A DNA stretch of 64,000 nucleotides from Tunturibacter empetritectus (lineage in GTDB: Bacteria; Acidobacteriota; Terriglobia; Terriglobales; Acidobacteriaceae): contig NZ_CP132932.1 of NCBI RefSeq assembly GCF_040358985.1, positions 4,216,001 to 4,280,000 of the forward strand, in the 5' to 3' direction. Made by a program: the position numbers and the translations under genes. Of this stretch, positions 50,960-58,943 are shown in pieces. The stretch's first letter is position 1. Each line of letters opens with the position of its first letter. The notes under the pieces were generated by a model, which saw only the letters and a program-made list of their open reading frames with translations, did no database searches and was not told where the DNA came from.

Positions 50960-52401
50960 TCGCGGGTTCGTTTCTTGACTTCTACGTTAAGGCGCTTGAT
51001 CTTCTGGTTGAGAGTCGAGAGCGGAATCTTGAAGTATTCGGCGGCTTCGGTCTGGTTCCAGTGGCAACGTTCGAGGCGGTCGGAGATGATGCGACGCTCG
51101 ATCTCTTCCATCAGGTCGAAGAGACTGGCGTTTGGCTGGTGGTCGAGCAGGCTGGCCGAGTAGGTGCTTCCGGTGAGTTGAGTGGGCAGCAGGTCTGGAT
51201 TGATGCTGCGGGAGGTGGAGAGGACGACACCGCGCTCCATGGCGTTCTCAAGTTCGCGAACGTTGCCGGGCCACTCGTAGTCCATGATGATGCGCATCGC
51301 CTCAGGGGAGAGGGAGCGCGTCTCCGTACCATTCTCTTCTGCGTAAAATTTGAGGAAGTGTGATGCGAGCAGAGGGATGTCTTCGCGGCGGGAACGAAGC
51401 GGCGGGAGTTCCAGGCTGATGACGTTGAGGCGGTAGAAGAGGTCTTCGCGGAAGCGTCCTGCGCGGACGGCGTCCTGAAGGTTGACGTTGGTGGCGGCGA
51501 TGATGCGAACGTCGACTTGAATCTCCTGTACGCCGCCGAGATGCATGAAGCGGCGGTCTTGAAGGACACGGAGGATCTTGGCTTGCATGTCCATACCCAT
51601 GGTGCCGATCTCGTCGAGGAAGAGCGTACCGCCGTTAGCGACTTCGAAGAGACCTTTTTTAGCTGTGACGGCAGAGGTGAAGGCGCCTTTGACGTGGCCG
51701 AAGAGAGTGGATTCAAGCAGCTCGGATGGCACGGCACCGGTGTTGACCGGCACGAAAGGACGATCCTTGCGAGGGGAGTTGGCGTGGATGGCCTTGGCTA
51801 TGAGTTCTTTGCCGGTGCCGCTTTCACCCTGGATGAGAACGGTCGAGCGGCTGGGGGCGACTTGTGCGATGAGGTCGAAGAGGCGGAGCATCGGCTCACT
51901 CTTGCCGACGATGTTTTCAAAGTTGTAGCGCTGCTTGAGGGTGCGCTTGAGTTGAACGACCTCTTCTTCGGCACGATGGCGAGCGACGGCGGCGCGGATG
52001 TCGGCAAGCAGCTTCTCGTTGTCCCACGGCTTCTGGACGAAGTTTTCTGCTCCGGCGCGGATTGCGTCGACGACGTTGCCGACCGTGCCGTAGGCCGTGA
52101 TCATGATGACGGGAAGGTTGGGCTGCATCTCGACGATACGGGGGAGGAGATCCAATCCGCTTTCACCAGGCAGGGCGAGGTCGAGGAGGAGCAGGTCGTA
52201 CTCGTTGCGTGAGAGCAGCTCGAGGCCGGAGGGGCCATCGCTTGCGGCACTGACGGTGAAGCCTTCGAGGGTGAGCAGGGTGTCGAGCGACTCGCGGATG
52301 GCTGCTTCGTCATCGATGATGAGGATGCGGGGATCGCCGACGACTCGGGCGGTGCGTTGGAGATGGAGGGTTTCGGCGGCGAGCTCGGTGATCTCAGACA
52401 T
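50956..52401 (-). CDS. NtrC-family sigma-54-dependent response regulator
   Basis: 481 residues. Receiver domain (about 24-140) with Asp30/Asp31, phosphoacceptor Asp74 (LLLDLALPGESG) and Lys in FVQKPWDNEKL. The central AAA+ domain has Walker A GESGTGKE, Walker B TLFLDEIG and arginine-finger region FREDLFYRLNVI. The sigma-54 contact loop reads GAFTSA instead of GAFTGA. A Fis-type helix-turn-helix ends the protein (HWNQTEAAEYFKIPLSTLNQ). The ATG overlaps the kinase gene end by eight bases (ATGTCTGA). Activates sigma-54 promoters when phosphorylated; targets unknown. Confidence 0.95.
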   Translation of the reverse strand: MSEITELAAETLHLQRTARVVGDPRILIIDDEAAIRESLDTLLTLEGFTVSAASDGPSGLELLSRNEYDLLLLDLALPGESGLDLLPRIVEMQPNLPVIMITAYGTVGNVVDAIRAGAENFVQKPWDNEKLLADIRAAVARHRAEEEVVQLKRTLKQRYNFENIVGKSEPMLRLFDLIAQVAPSRSTVLIQGESGTGKELIAKAIHANSPRKDRPFVPVNTGAVPSELLESTLFGHVKGAFTSAVTAKKGLFEVANGGTLFLDEIGTMGMDMQAKILRVLQDRRFMHLGGVQEIQVDVRIIAATNVNLQDAVRAGRFREDLFYRLNVISLELPPLRSRREDIPLLASHFLKFYAEENGTETRSLSPEAMRIIMDYEWPGNVRELENAMERGVVLSTSRSINPDLLPTQLTGSTYSASLLDHQPNASLFDLMEEIERRIISDRLERCHWNQTEAAEYFKIPLSTLNQKIKRLNVEVKKRTRD

Positions 52402-55400
52402 GCATCGCCTTCCTGTCGATCGTTACTGCTTCGGTCTTCACCGCTTCGGCCTTTACTGCTTCGGCCTTCGGAGGTCCATCCGCGATGACGGGAGGGCGAG
52501 CGGCTGAGGTGGGGAACTCCAACTGGAAGGCGGTGCCGACGCCGATCTCGCTCTCAACGTGGATCTTTCCGGCGTGCTCCTGCATGATGCCGTAACTGAC
52601 GGCGAGGCCGAGGCCGGTGCCCTTGTGTTCGCCCTCCTGGGGCTTGGTCTTGGTGGTGAAGAAGGGATCGTAGATGCGGTGGAGGTGCTCTTTTTCGATA
52701 CCGTTGCCGGAGTCCTGAATGCGGACGATGACGCGGCCAGCGCCGTTGAAGGTTGCGATCTTGAGCGTCGCGTTGGCGGTTCCAAACATCGCGTCCTTCG
52801 CGTTCAACATGAGGTTGAGAACGACCTGTTGCAGCTTGCCCTGGTTGCCGTGAATGCGGGCGAGGTGTGGATCGAAGTTGGTTTCGACGCGGATCTGCGC
52901 GGTTTTGAACTGATGCTCGAGCAGAGTGACGGTGTCGCGGAGAAGCTCGTTGAGGTTGAGGGGGGCGAACTCGGCGCCGCTGGTGCGGGAGAAGTTGAGC
53001 AGGCCGTTGACGATCTCGGAGGCGCGGAAGGTCTGCTGCGTGATCTTTTCGAGCACGGGGGCGAGGCGCTCATCGTCGCGCATGTGCTTGGTGAGCATCT
53101 GGGTGTAACTGGAGATGACGGCGAGGGGAGTGTTGACCTCGTGGGCGACGCCGGCGGCGAGCAGGCCGATGGAGGAGAGCTTTTCAGCCTGGGTGAGCTG
53201 GGCTTCGAGCTGAATGCGGTCGGTGATGTCGTCGACGAGAATGATGCGGCCTACGGCGACGAAGTTACGCGTGACCAGTGGGGCGATGGCGATGTTAGCG
53301 ATGCGGACCTTTCCGTCGGGTAGGACGAGGCGGAACTTGTAGAGGGTGTGGGTGCCGTGTTCCTCGCGCACGCTGTTGAAACGGGCTACGAAGTCCGGCG
53401 GCAGGATGGCCGAGAGGGGCTGGCGGAGGACTTCACTGCGCGACTTCGAGTACATGCCCTCCATCTGGGTGTTCCAGCTTTCGATGCGGTCGTCGAGGTC
53501 GACGGCGAAGACGCCGATGTTGATGGACTCGACGATGTTCTCGTGGAACTCCTTGAGGCTTTCGAACTCGGTGATCTTCTGTTCGAGGCGGCGGTAGAGT
53601 TGCGCGTTTTGAATGGCGATGCCGATGTAGCCGGCGAGGGATTCGAGCAGCTCCATGTCTTCGCTGGAGAGGAAGTCTCCGTCGTCGGTGCGGCCGAGAC
53701 CGATGACCGCGACGGTGCGGGTTCCACCGCCTTCGCGATTGGCGACGCGGCAGGGAAGGTAGTAGTTGAGGTCGAGGCGGCCTGCGCTCTGGCGCTGGGC
53801 TTCGGGGAGGCGGAGGATCTGCTGGGGGTTTTCGAGGAAGATGTGGTTATTGGCTCCGGGGCGGTCGAAGTCCAGGAAGCGAACATCGAGGCTGCGGAGT
53901 TCGGCGGTGTGGAGGTTGGTGAGGCCGTGGGAGGCGGCTAGATCGAAGTGTCGCGGGGTGTAGATGCCCTCGCTCTCCGAGGCGAGAAAGACGGCGACGC
54001 GAGTGACGAGGAGAGTCTGGGGAAGGCGCTCGACGATGGAGTCCAGCAGGGCACGAAGATCGGTTTGGGCGTTGATGCCGCGGCCAAATTCGACGAGGGT
54101 TTCGCGGTAGTCGAAGCGCTTTTGATCGAAGACGCGATCGACTCGCGCCTGAATCATGCGCTTAAGCGGATCGAAGACGATCCCGGCGATGATGATGGCG
54201 GCGAGAAGGCCCCAGACGCCGAGGCTGGAGAGCCGGGTGTGGACGATCTCGCCGGTGAGGGCGATGATGCCGAAGTAAAGGCCGACGAGCGATGCGGTGG
54301 CCAGGGTGTAGGTGACGCCGCGTTTGAAGATGAGGTCGACGTCCATGAGCCGGTAGCGGACGATGGCCCAGCTGAAGGTGAGGGGAAGGACGACGAGAGA
54401 GAGACCGGCGATCTTGGCGATCTGGCTGTTGACCGACCAGTCAGCTAGGTAGGGGATGACGTAGAGCAGGGTAAACGGCGTGACCGCGATGAGGGTGCCA
54501 CGGGTGAGCCACTTGAGTTGTTGGCGTTCGAGTGCGGACTCGGCCCAGCGATAACGGAGGCGGAAGACGATGGCGGCGATGACGTAGTAGAGGGCCAGGT
54601 AGCCAAGGGCGATCTGGTCGAGGCGGTGGAGAAGGACCTCGGTCGCGGACCAGAAGCGTATGGCCGTGTACTGCAGACCGATGAGAAATATTCCTGGGAG
54701 ATAGAGCAGCGCACAGCCGATGCGTCGGCGCAGACGGTTGCGTTGGTCGGAGGCGAAGTTGTCGGAGAAGCTGACTGCGAAGTGAAGGAAGAGGGCTGGC
54801 TGGAGCGCCTGCGCGGCCATGTTGCCCCAGTAGATAAACCAGTCAAAGGTGCCGGGTTCGCCGGTAGATCGGAAGCTGTAGAGGACAAACGAGGCGAGAC
54901 AGAAGACGTAGAAGTGGACAGACTTTGGAGCGGTCCAGCGCCGGAACAGGACGTAGATGCCGATGCAGAGATAGACCAGCGCGATGAAGCGAAGTCCTTG
55001 ATTGATGGTGCGGTCTTTGGGCTCGAGAATGACCTGAATGTCGAGCTTGGTCGCCCCGTGGAGGTCAATGGATTGCGGAACCGGGCGGAGGATGGAGTAG
55101 GTGGCATGGGCCCAGATGCCGCTGCGAAACATCTCGCGGGTGAGTGATGCGACGCGGGGGGTGGGTTGGTCGTCGACACTGACGAGAATGTCGCCGGTAC
55201 GTATGCCGGCGCGATGGCCTGGGGATATCGCTGGAACGCGCTCAGCCCGGAGGCCGGTGGCTGCCTCGACCCACCAGATGCCGTCAGTGGGGACGTCGAA
55301 ACCGCTCTCCCGATCGAAGTTCATGGCTGCAAGGACGCAGGCGGCGACAGTCGCCACTGCAAGTACGATAGCCAGAATGCGAGTTTGGGAGGCGTTTTTC

Positions 55401-55402
55401 AT
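52394..55402 (-). CDS. Hybrid-sensor-like histidine kinase: PDZ, multi-helix membrane region, GAF, PAS, HisKA, HATPase
   Basis: 1002 residues, inner membrane. One helix (RILAIVLAVATVAACVLAAM), then a PDZ-like periplasmic domain (about 50-110, ISPGHRAGIRTGDILVSVDD), about seven to eight further helices (130-385), a GAF domain (about 430-590), a PAS domain (about 610-725) and the kinase core: His753 in AAGVAHEVNTPLAVISS, N box VVLNLMLNAKDAM, G boxes DSGNGIEKEHL and GTGLGLAVSYGIM. The C-terminal tail carries a pentapeptide repeat, (K)AEAV three times. Architecture resembles PrsK-type kinases. Co-translated with the NtrC-type regulator. Confidence 0.93.
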   Translation of the reverse strand: MKNASQTRILAIVLAVATVAACVLAAMNFDRESGFDVPTDGIWWVEAATGLRAERVPAISPGHRAGIRTGDILVSVDDQPTPRVASLTREMFRSGIWAHATYSILRPVPQSIDLHGATKLDIQVILEPKDRTINQGLRFIALVYLCIGIYVLFRRWTAPKSVHFYVFCLASFVLYSFRSTGEPGTFDWFIYWGNMAAQALQPALFLHFAVSFSDNFASDQRNRLRRRIGCALLYLPGIFLIGLQYTAIRFWSATEVLLHRLDQIALGYLALYYVIAAIVFRLRYRWAESALERQQLKWLTRGTLIAVTPFTLLYVIPYLADWSVNSQIAKIAGLSLVVLPLTFSWAIVRYRLMDVDLIFKRGVTYTLATASLVGLYFGIIALTGEIVHTRLSSLGVWGLLAAIIIAGIVFDPLKRMIQARVDRVFDQKRFDYRETLVEFGRGINAQTDLRALLDSIVERLPQTLLVTRVAVFLASESEGIYTPRHFDLAASHGLTNLHTAELRSLDVRFLDFDRPGANNHIFLENPQQILRLPEAQRQSAGRLDLNYYLPCRVANREGGGTRTVAVIGLGRTDDGDFLSSEDMELLESLAGYIGIAIQNAQLYRRLEQKITEFESLKEFHENIVESINIGVFAVDLDDRIESWNTQMEGMYSKSRSEVLRQPLSAILPPDFVARFNSVREEHGTHTLYKFRLVLPDGKVRIANIAIAPLVTRNFVAVGRIILVDDITDRIQLEAQLTQAEKLSSIGLLAAGVAHEVNTPLAVISSYTQMLTKHMRDDERLAPVLEKITQQTFRASEIVNGLLNFSRTSGAEFAPLNLNELLRDTVTLLEHQFKTAQIRVETNFDPHLARIHGNQGKLQQVVLNLMLNAKDAMFGTANATLKIATFNGAGRVIVRIQDSGNGIEKEHLHRIYDPFFTTKTKPQEGEHKGTGLGLAVSYGIMQEHAGKIHVESEIGVGTAFQLEFPTSAARPPVIADGPPKAEAVKAEAVKTEAVTIDRKAMHV
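52425..52469 (-). repeat. Three 15-bp tandem repeats inside the kinase gene end
   Basis: Units ACTGCTTCGGTCTTC, ACCGCTTCGGCCTTT and ACTGCTTCGGCCTTC at 52425-52439, 52440-52454 and 52455-52469; they keep frame and encode the pentapeptide repeat near the C-terminus of the histidine kinase. Copy number could vary between strains without frameshift. Confidence 0.8.
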
Positions 55403-55739
55403 GAAAATCTGGCGGCTTAGAACAACGTGAGCACATTAAGGACCAAACGATATAACGTTCAATGCACCAGCAGGAGGTCACTTGCCATCTTGAAGTCTAC
55501 AGAAAATCATAACCTACTCCGTAATACTCGAAGTTATTTCAAATCTTACGCTGCCGATGAAGAAATTGTTCACATCCTACGCATCTATGTAATTGGAGGA
55601 GCCAATTATCGGATTTGAAACATCTCTGAGGTGATATTGGATTTAGCTAAAATAATCCATAGGAAACAATTAATACTCCTGTAATATTTGAAGGTTGCTT
55701 TGGAATGACCTTCCTTGAGCAAAATGAGGCTGCCGGAAA
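55403..55739. other. AT-rich intergenic region of 337 bp between divergent genes
   Basis: Clearly poorer in G+C than the rest of the window, especially 55440-55720. Holds the control regions of the two-component pair (minus) and of the alpha/beta hydrolase (plus). One 63-codon open frame (55427-55618) has no ribosome binding site and odd composition and is not accepted as a gene. Confidence 0.55.
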
Positions 55740-56672
55740 GTGACACGAAGAGAGATTAGTCAAATTGGTGAGGGGTTTGTTGTGGTGGACGGGGTGAAGG
55801 TCCACTATCAACGCGCCGGTTCGGGCAGACCACTGCTGCTTCTGCACGGCCTGGTAGGATCGGCCAAAAATTGGCGGAGAAACATTAGTTTTCTTGCGCA
55901 GGACTCTGACGTGTACGCGATCGACCTGTTCAATATGGGCGAGTCGGAGCGCGTGCCTGGACTTGATGCCGGACTGGAAGCGACGGCGGACCGGCTGGCA
56001 GCTTACATGGACGCGCTTGGTCTGGACGAGGCCGATATAGCAGCTCATTCCCATGGTGGGGCCGTGGCTATGATGTTTGCCGCACGGCACTCCGATCGTG
56101 TGCGCCGGTTGATCCTGTTCGCGCCGGCAAATCCGTTCTGCGACCTGGGACACCAGTTGATCCGGTTTTATCAGACACGATTTGGGATCTGGTTCGCACG
56201 ACAGATTCCTTCTTTCCCGAGGAGATTGAAGGCGACAGCACTTAGCCGCATGTATGGGGATCCCTCCCGGGTTTCAGCCGGGGCGCTTGAGGGGTATATC
56301 GAAGGGCTACACGTTCCCGGAACCATGGACCACGTGTTGCAGATTGTGCAGCGCTGGTTTGTAGATATGGGATTGCTGCGATCTGTGCTGGAGCGGTTGG
56401 TGGCGAAGCCAATGCTGCTGATCTGGGGCGATCGCGACAGGGCGGTGGGCCTGAACTCGGGGCGGGAGCTGCAGCGGATTCTGCCTCAATCGAGTTTGAT
56501 GGTGCTTCCAGGCGTCGGACACATCGCGTTTGAGGAGATGCCGGAGATCTGCAATACGGCGATGCGGGAGTGGTTACAGAAACCGTTGCCTTCTGAAGCG
56601 CGTGTGACGGTGAGCCGGCATGCGGAGTCTGCCGCGTTTGCCAACCAGGTGGCTGAACGAGGCGCGGCTTAG
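55740..56672 (+). CDS. Alpha/beta hydrolase
   Basis: 310 residues, start GTG at 55740. The full triad is visible: nucleophile Ser in AAHSHGGAVAMM (about 103), Asp in LLIWGDRDRAVG (about 232) and His in VLPGVGHIAFEEMP (about 260). HGLVGSAKNWRRN supplies the oxyanion region. The cap domain (FGIWFARQIPSFPRRLKATA) is typical of MhpC/haloalkane-dehalogenase-like members; substrate unknown. Convergent with the next gene, 4 bp apart. Confidence 0.9.
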   Translation: MTRREISQIGEGFVVVDGVKVHYQRAGSGRPLLLLHGLVGSAKNWRRNISFLAQDSDVYAIDLFNMGESERVPGLDAGLEATADRLAAYMDALGLDEADIAAHSHGGAVAMMFAARHSDRVRRLILFAPANPFCDLGHQLIRFYQTRFGIWFARQIPSFPRRLKATALSRMYGDPSRVSAGALEGYIEGLHVPGTMDHVLQIVQRWFVDMGLLRSVLERLVAKPMLLIWGDRDRAVGLNSGRELQRILPQSSLMVLPGVGHIAFEEMPEICNTAMREWLQKPLPSEARVTVSRHAESAAFANQVAERGAA

Positions 56673-56676
56673 TTCG

Positions 56677-57381
56677 CTAACTTAAGCTGAATACGCTCTG
56701 CAACCAGAGGCGAATCTCGGCCTGCATCAGATCGAGCTTCGGGTTGGGCGACGCGGTGGTTCCCTGAAAAAAGTGGTCGGCGTCTGAGATCCAGACCAGG
56801 CGCTTTGGTTCAGGCGCTCTTTCAAAGACGCCTTCGAGAATGTCGCGTGGGCCGTATTGGTCGTGGTCGCCGCTGATAAAGAGCTTGGGTTGGGTGCAAT
56901 TAGGCAGAAACTTATAGGTGTAGTCGCGGCCCTCTGCGTGGACGGGAACGCCGAGGCCGACGAGACCCTTCACGCGGGGATCACCACAGCAGGCTCGCAG
57001 CCCGACGTTCGAGCCGAAGGAGAAGCCGGCGAAGAGGATGGGACGGTCGAGATTGTGTTGTAACCAGTCGAGAGCTGCGAGGACGTCGTCCTGTTCTCCG
57101 AGCCCGTGATCGTGAGCGCCTTCACTGAGGCCTACGCCACGGAAGTTGAAGCGAAGGACGGGAAGGCCGAAGGATAAGAAGGCCTTCATGGCGTGATAGA
57201 CCACTTTGTTGTGCATGGTTCCGCCTCCCGAGGGGTGCGGATGGCAGACGAGCGCAGCATACGAGGCATCGTCGCGACCTGTGTTGAGAAGGGCTTCGAG
57301 GCGACCGGTGGGGCCGTGGAGATCGTCGATGGAACGGATCTGTGAGCTAGGGGTCTGGGAGCTGGAAGTTTGCGTCATCAT
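56677..57381 (-). CDS. Alpha/beta hydrolase of the COG2945 (serine aminopeptidase/dienelactone-like) type
   Basis: 234 residues. Family marks: VCHPHPSGGGTMHNKVVYH near 45, RFNFRGVGLSEGAHD, nucleophile Ser in LFAGFSFGSNVGLRAC (about 120), Asp in LFISGDHDQYGP (about 172) and His in WISDADHFFQG (about 206). The first residues (about 1-18) are Ser/Thr/Gln-rich and not conserved; the start may be either of two adjacent ATG codons. Cytoplasmic; substrate unknown. Confidence 0.9.
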   Translation of the reverse strand: MMTQTSSSQTPSSQIRSIDDLHGPTGRLEALLNTGRDDASYAALVCHPHPSGGGTMHNKVVYHAMKAFLSFGLPVLRFNFRGVGLSEGAHDHGLGEQDDVLAALDWLQHNLDRPILFAGFSFGSNVGLRACCGDPRVKGLVGLGVPVHAEGRDYTYKFLPNCTQPKLFISGDHDQYGPRDILEGVFERAPEPKRLVWISDADHFFQGTTASPNPKLDLMQAEIRLWLQSVFSLS

Positions 57382-57431
57382 TTTCAGTTTATCGGGTGTG
57401 TTCGTTGTCCGCTCTTTATAGGGGATACCGT

Positions 57432-58481
57432 ATGCTGGAGGGCATGGCGATTGACCCTATCGAACTGACGAAACAGCTAGTAAATATTGAGTCCACTACG
57501 TATCACGAGGGTCTTGCCGGTGCGTTTCTTTATGATTATCTGGGGGCGCAGCATTACGAGGTGGAGCGAACGGCGGTTGAGCAGCCGGACCGTGCCAGTA
57601 CCCCGGGAGCAGGCAGTGGGGAGCGGTTCAATGTGTACGCCGCCATGCCTGGGGTCGCGCCGGATGTGGTGCTTTCGACCCACATGGATACGGTTCCTCC
57701 CTTCTTTGGCTGCACGGAGGACGACGAGTTTTTGTATGGCAGGGGAACCTGCGATGCAAAGGGAATTGTTGCGGCACAGGTTGCGGCGGCGGATCGGCTG
57801 CGCGATGGCGGAGTGAAGGTTGGATTGCTTTTTGTGGTGGGGGAGGAGCGGGATTCGGCGGGCGCTGCTGTCGCCAACTTATCTCCGAAGGGTTCGCGGT
57901 TTTTGATCAATGGAGAGCCGACGGATAACCGGCTGGCGCTGGCATCGAAGGGCGCGTTGCGGGTTGAACTGAGGGCGAAGGGCCGCATGGCGCACTCTGC
58001 CTATCCTGAGCTGGGGGAGTCGGCTATCGATAAGTTGATAGAAGCGCTGCATGATGTTCTGGCGATGCCGTTGCCGGTTGAGCCGGAGATCGGCCCTTCG
58101 ACGTTGAACATCGGATTGATTGAAGGGGGGCGAGCTCCGAATGTAATCGCGGATAAGGCAGAGGCACATATTCTGGTTCGCCTGGTGGGGCCTTCGGAGG
58201 AAGTGAGGAGATCGATCGTTGCGGCCGTCGGCGACAGGGCGGATGTTGAGTTCAGCCTCGATCTACCATTTGTCAGGATGCGGAAGGTTGGGCAGCTGCC
58301 GACGATGATTGCAAAGTTTACGACGGATATTCCGAAGCTGACGGCCTGGGGTGAGCCGTTCCTGTTGGGGCCCGGGTCGATTCATGTAGCACATACGCCA
58401 AATGAAAAGATCGCAAAGAAAGAACTGTTGGACTGTGTCGATCTCTATGTGCGGTTGGCGGAGGAGTTGGTTCGGTCGTAG
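57432..58481 (+). CDS. M20 family deacylase (ArgE/DapE-like)
   Basis: 349 residues from ATG at 57432, with AGGGGAT seven bases upstream. Dizinc active site: LSTHMDTVPPFFG (His, Asp), GRGTCDAKGIVAAQ (bridging Asp), VVGEERDSAGA (catalytic and zinc Glu), INGEPTDN (Glu) and HVAHTPNEKIAKKELLDCVD with the last His. The dimerisation domain (about 170-270) is normal. Matches acetylornithine deacetylase/succinyl-diaminopimelate desuccinylase relatives, in particular the LysK-type short forms; exact substrate not determinable. Divergent from the COG2945 hydrolase with 50 bp between. Confidence 0.9.
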   Translation: MLEGMAIDPIELTKQLVNIESTTYHEGLAGAFLYDYLGAQHYEVERTAVEQPDRASTPGAGSGERFNVYAAMPGVAPDVVLSTHMDTVPPFFGCTEDDEFLYGRGTCDAKGIVAAQVAAADRLRDGGVKVGLLFVVGEERDSAGAAVANLSPKGSRFLINGEPTDNRLALASKGALRVELRAKGRMAHSAYPELGESAIDKLIEALHDVLAMPLPVEPEIGPSTLNIGLIEGGRAPNVIADKAEAHILVRLVGPSEEVRRSIVAAVGDRADVEFSLDLPFVRMRKVGQLPTMIAKFTTDIPKLTAWGEPFLLGPGSIHVAHTPNEKIAKKELLDCVDLYVRLAEELVRS

Positions 58482-58495
58482 CGTGTCCTCCTATG

Positions 58496-58870
58496 TCAGC
58501 CGGAGAGGATGCGGAAGGGTAGACTTCCCAGGTTGTCTTCGGCGAGTACGGCCGTCTCGTCTGGATTGGCGGGGTTGTAGCGGATGTTTACCGAGGGGCT
58601 GCCGGTCGACTTCGACTCGGCTTCATGATGAGTGAGAGCTACGCTGCGAAGATAGCCGCCATAGTATTCCCCGTTGATCTTGAAGTGGAAACCGGCTTCG
58701 ATCTGGTAGGTGACCCCAGGTGAGACCACGTCTTCGTCGGCGGAGAGGACTTGCCAGTGGTTGATTTCGGCCTTGGCGACAGGCCATTGAGCGGCGAGGC
58801 AAAGTTTCTTCTCGCGATTTTTGCGCCGGAGCCTGCGGCTGATTGCGTCGATGAAAAAGATGCCGACCAT
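58496..58870 (-). CDS. DUF3592-like protein
   Basis: 124 residues. A short basic-amphipathic N-terminus (FFIDAISRRLRRKNREKK) precedes a beta-sandwich-like part with the pattern of DUF3592: AAQWPVAKAEINHWQV, GVTYQIEAGFHFKINGEYYG, and VNIRYNPANPDETAVL at the end. No complete transmembrane helix is evident, unlike many DUF3592 proteins. Function unknown. Lies between the M20 gene (convergent) and dnaE (divergent). Confidence 0.7.
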   Translation of the reverse strand: MVGIFFIDAISRRLRRKNREKKLCLAAQWPVAKAEINHWQVLSADEDVVSPGVTYQIEAGFHFKINGEYYGGYLRSVALTHHEAESKSTGSPSVNIRYNPANPDETAVLAEDNLGSLPFRILSG

Positions 58871-58943
58871 ACTTGGGTAACGATTCTAATACGGCAATTT
58901 GGGACGCGTTTTCCTATGGGTGGGACGGCTCTAAACTATAGAG

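Noticed and set aside
55427..55618. 63-codon frame in the AT-rich spacer
   Set aside because: No ribosome binding site, no recognisable domain, and start lies within the divergent promoter region.
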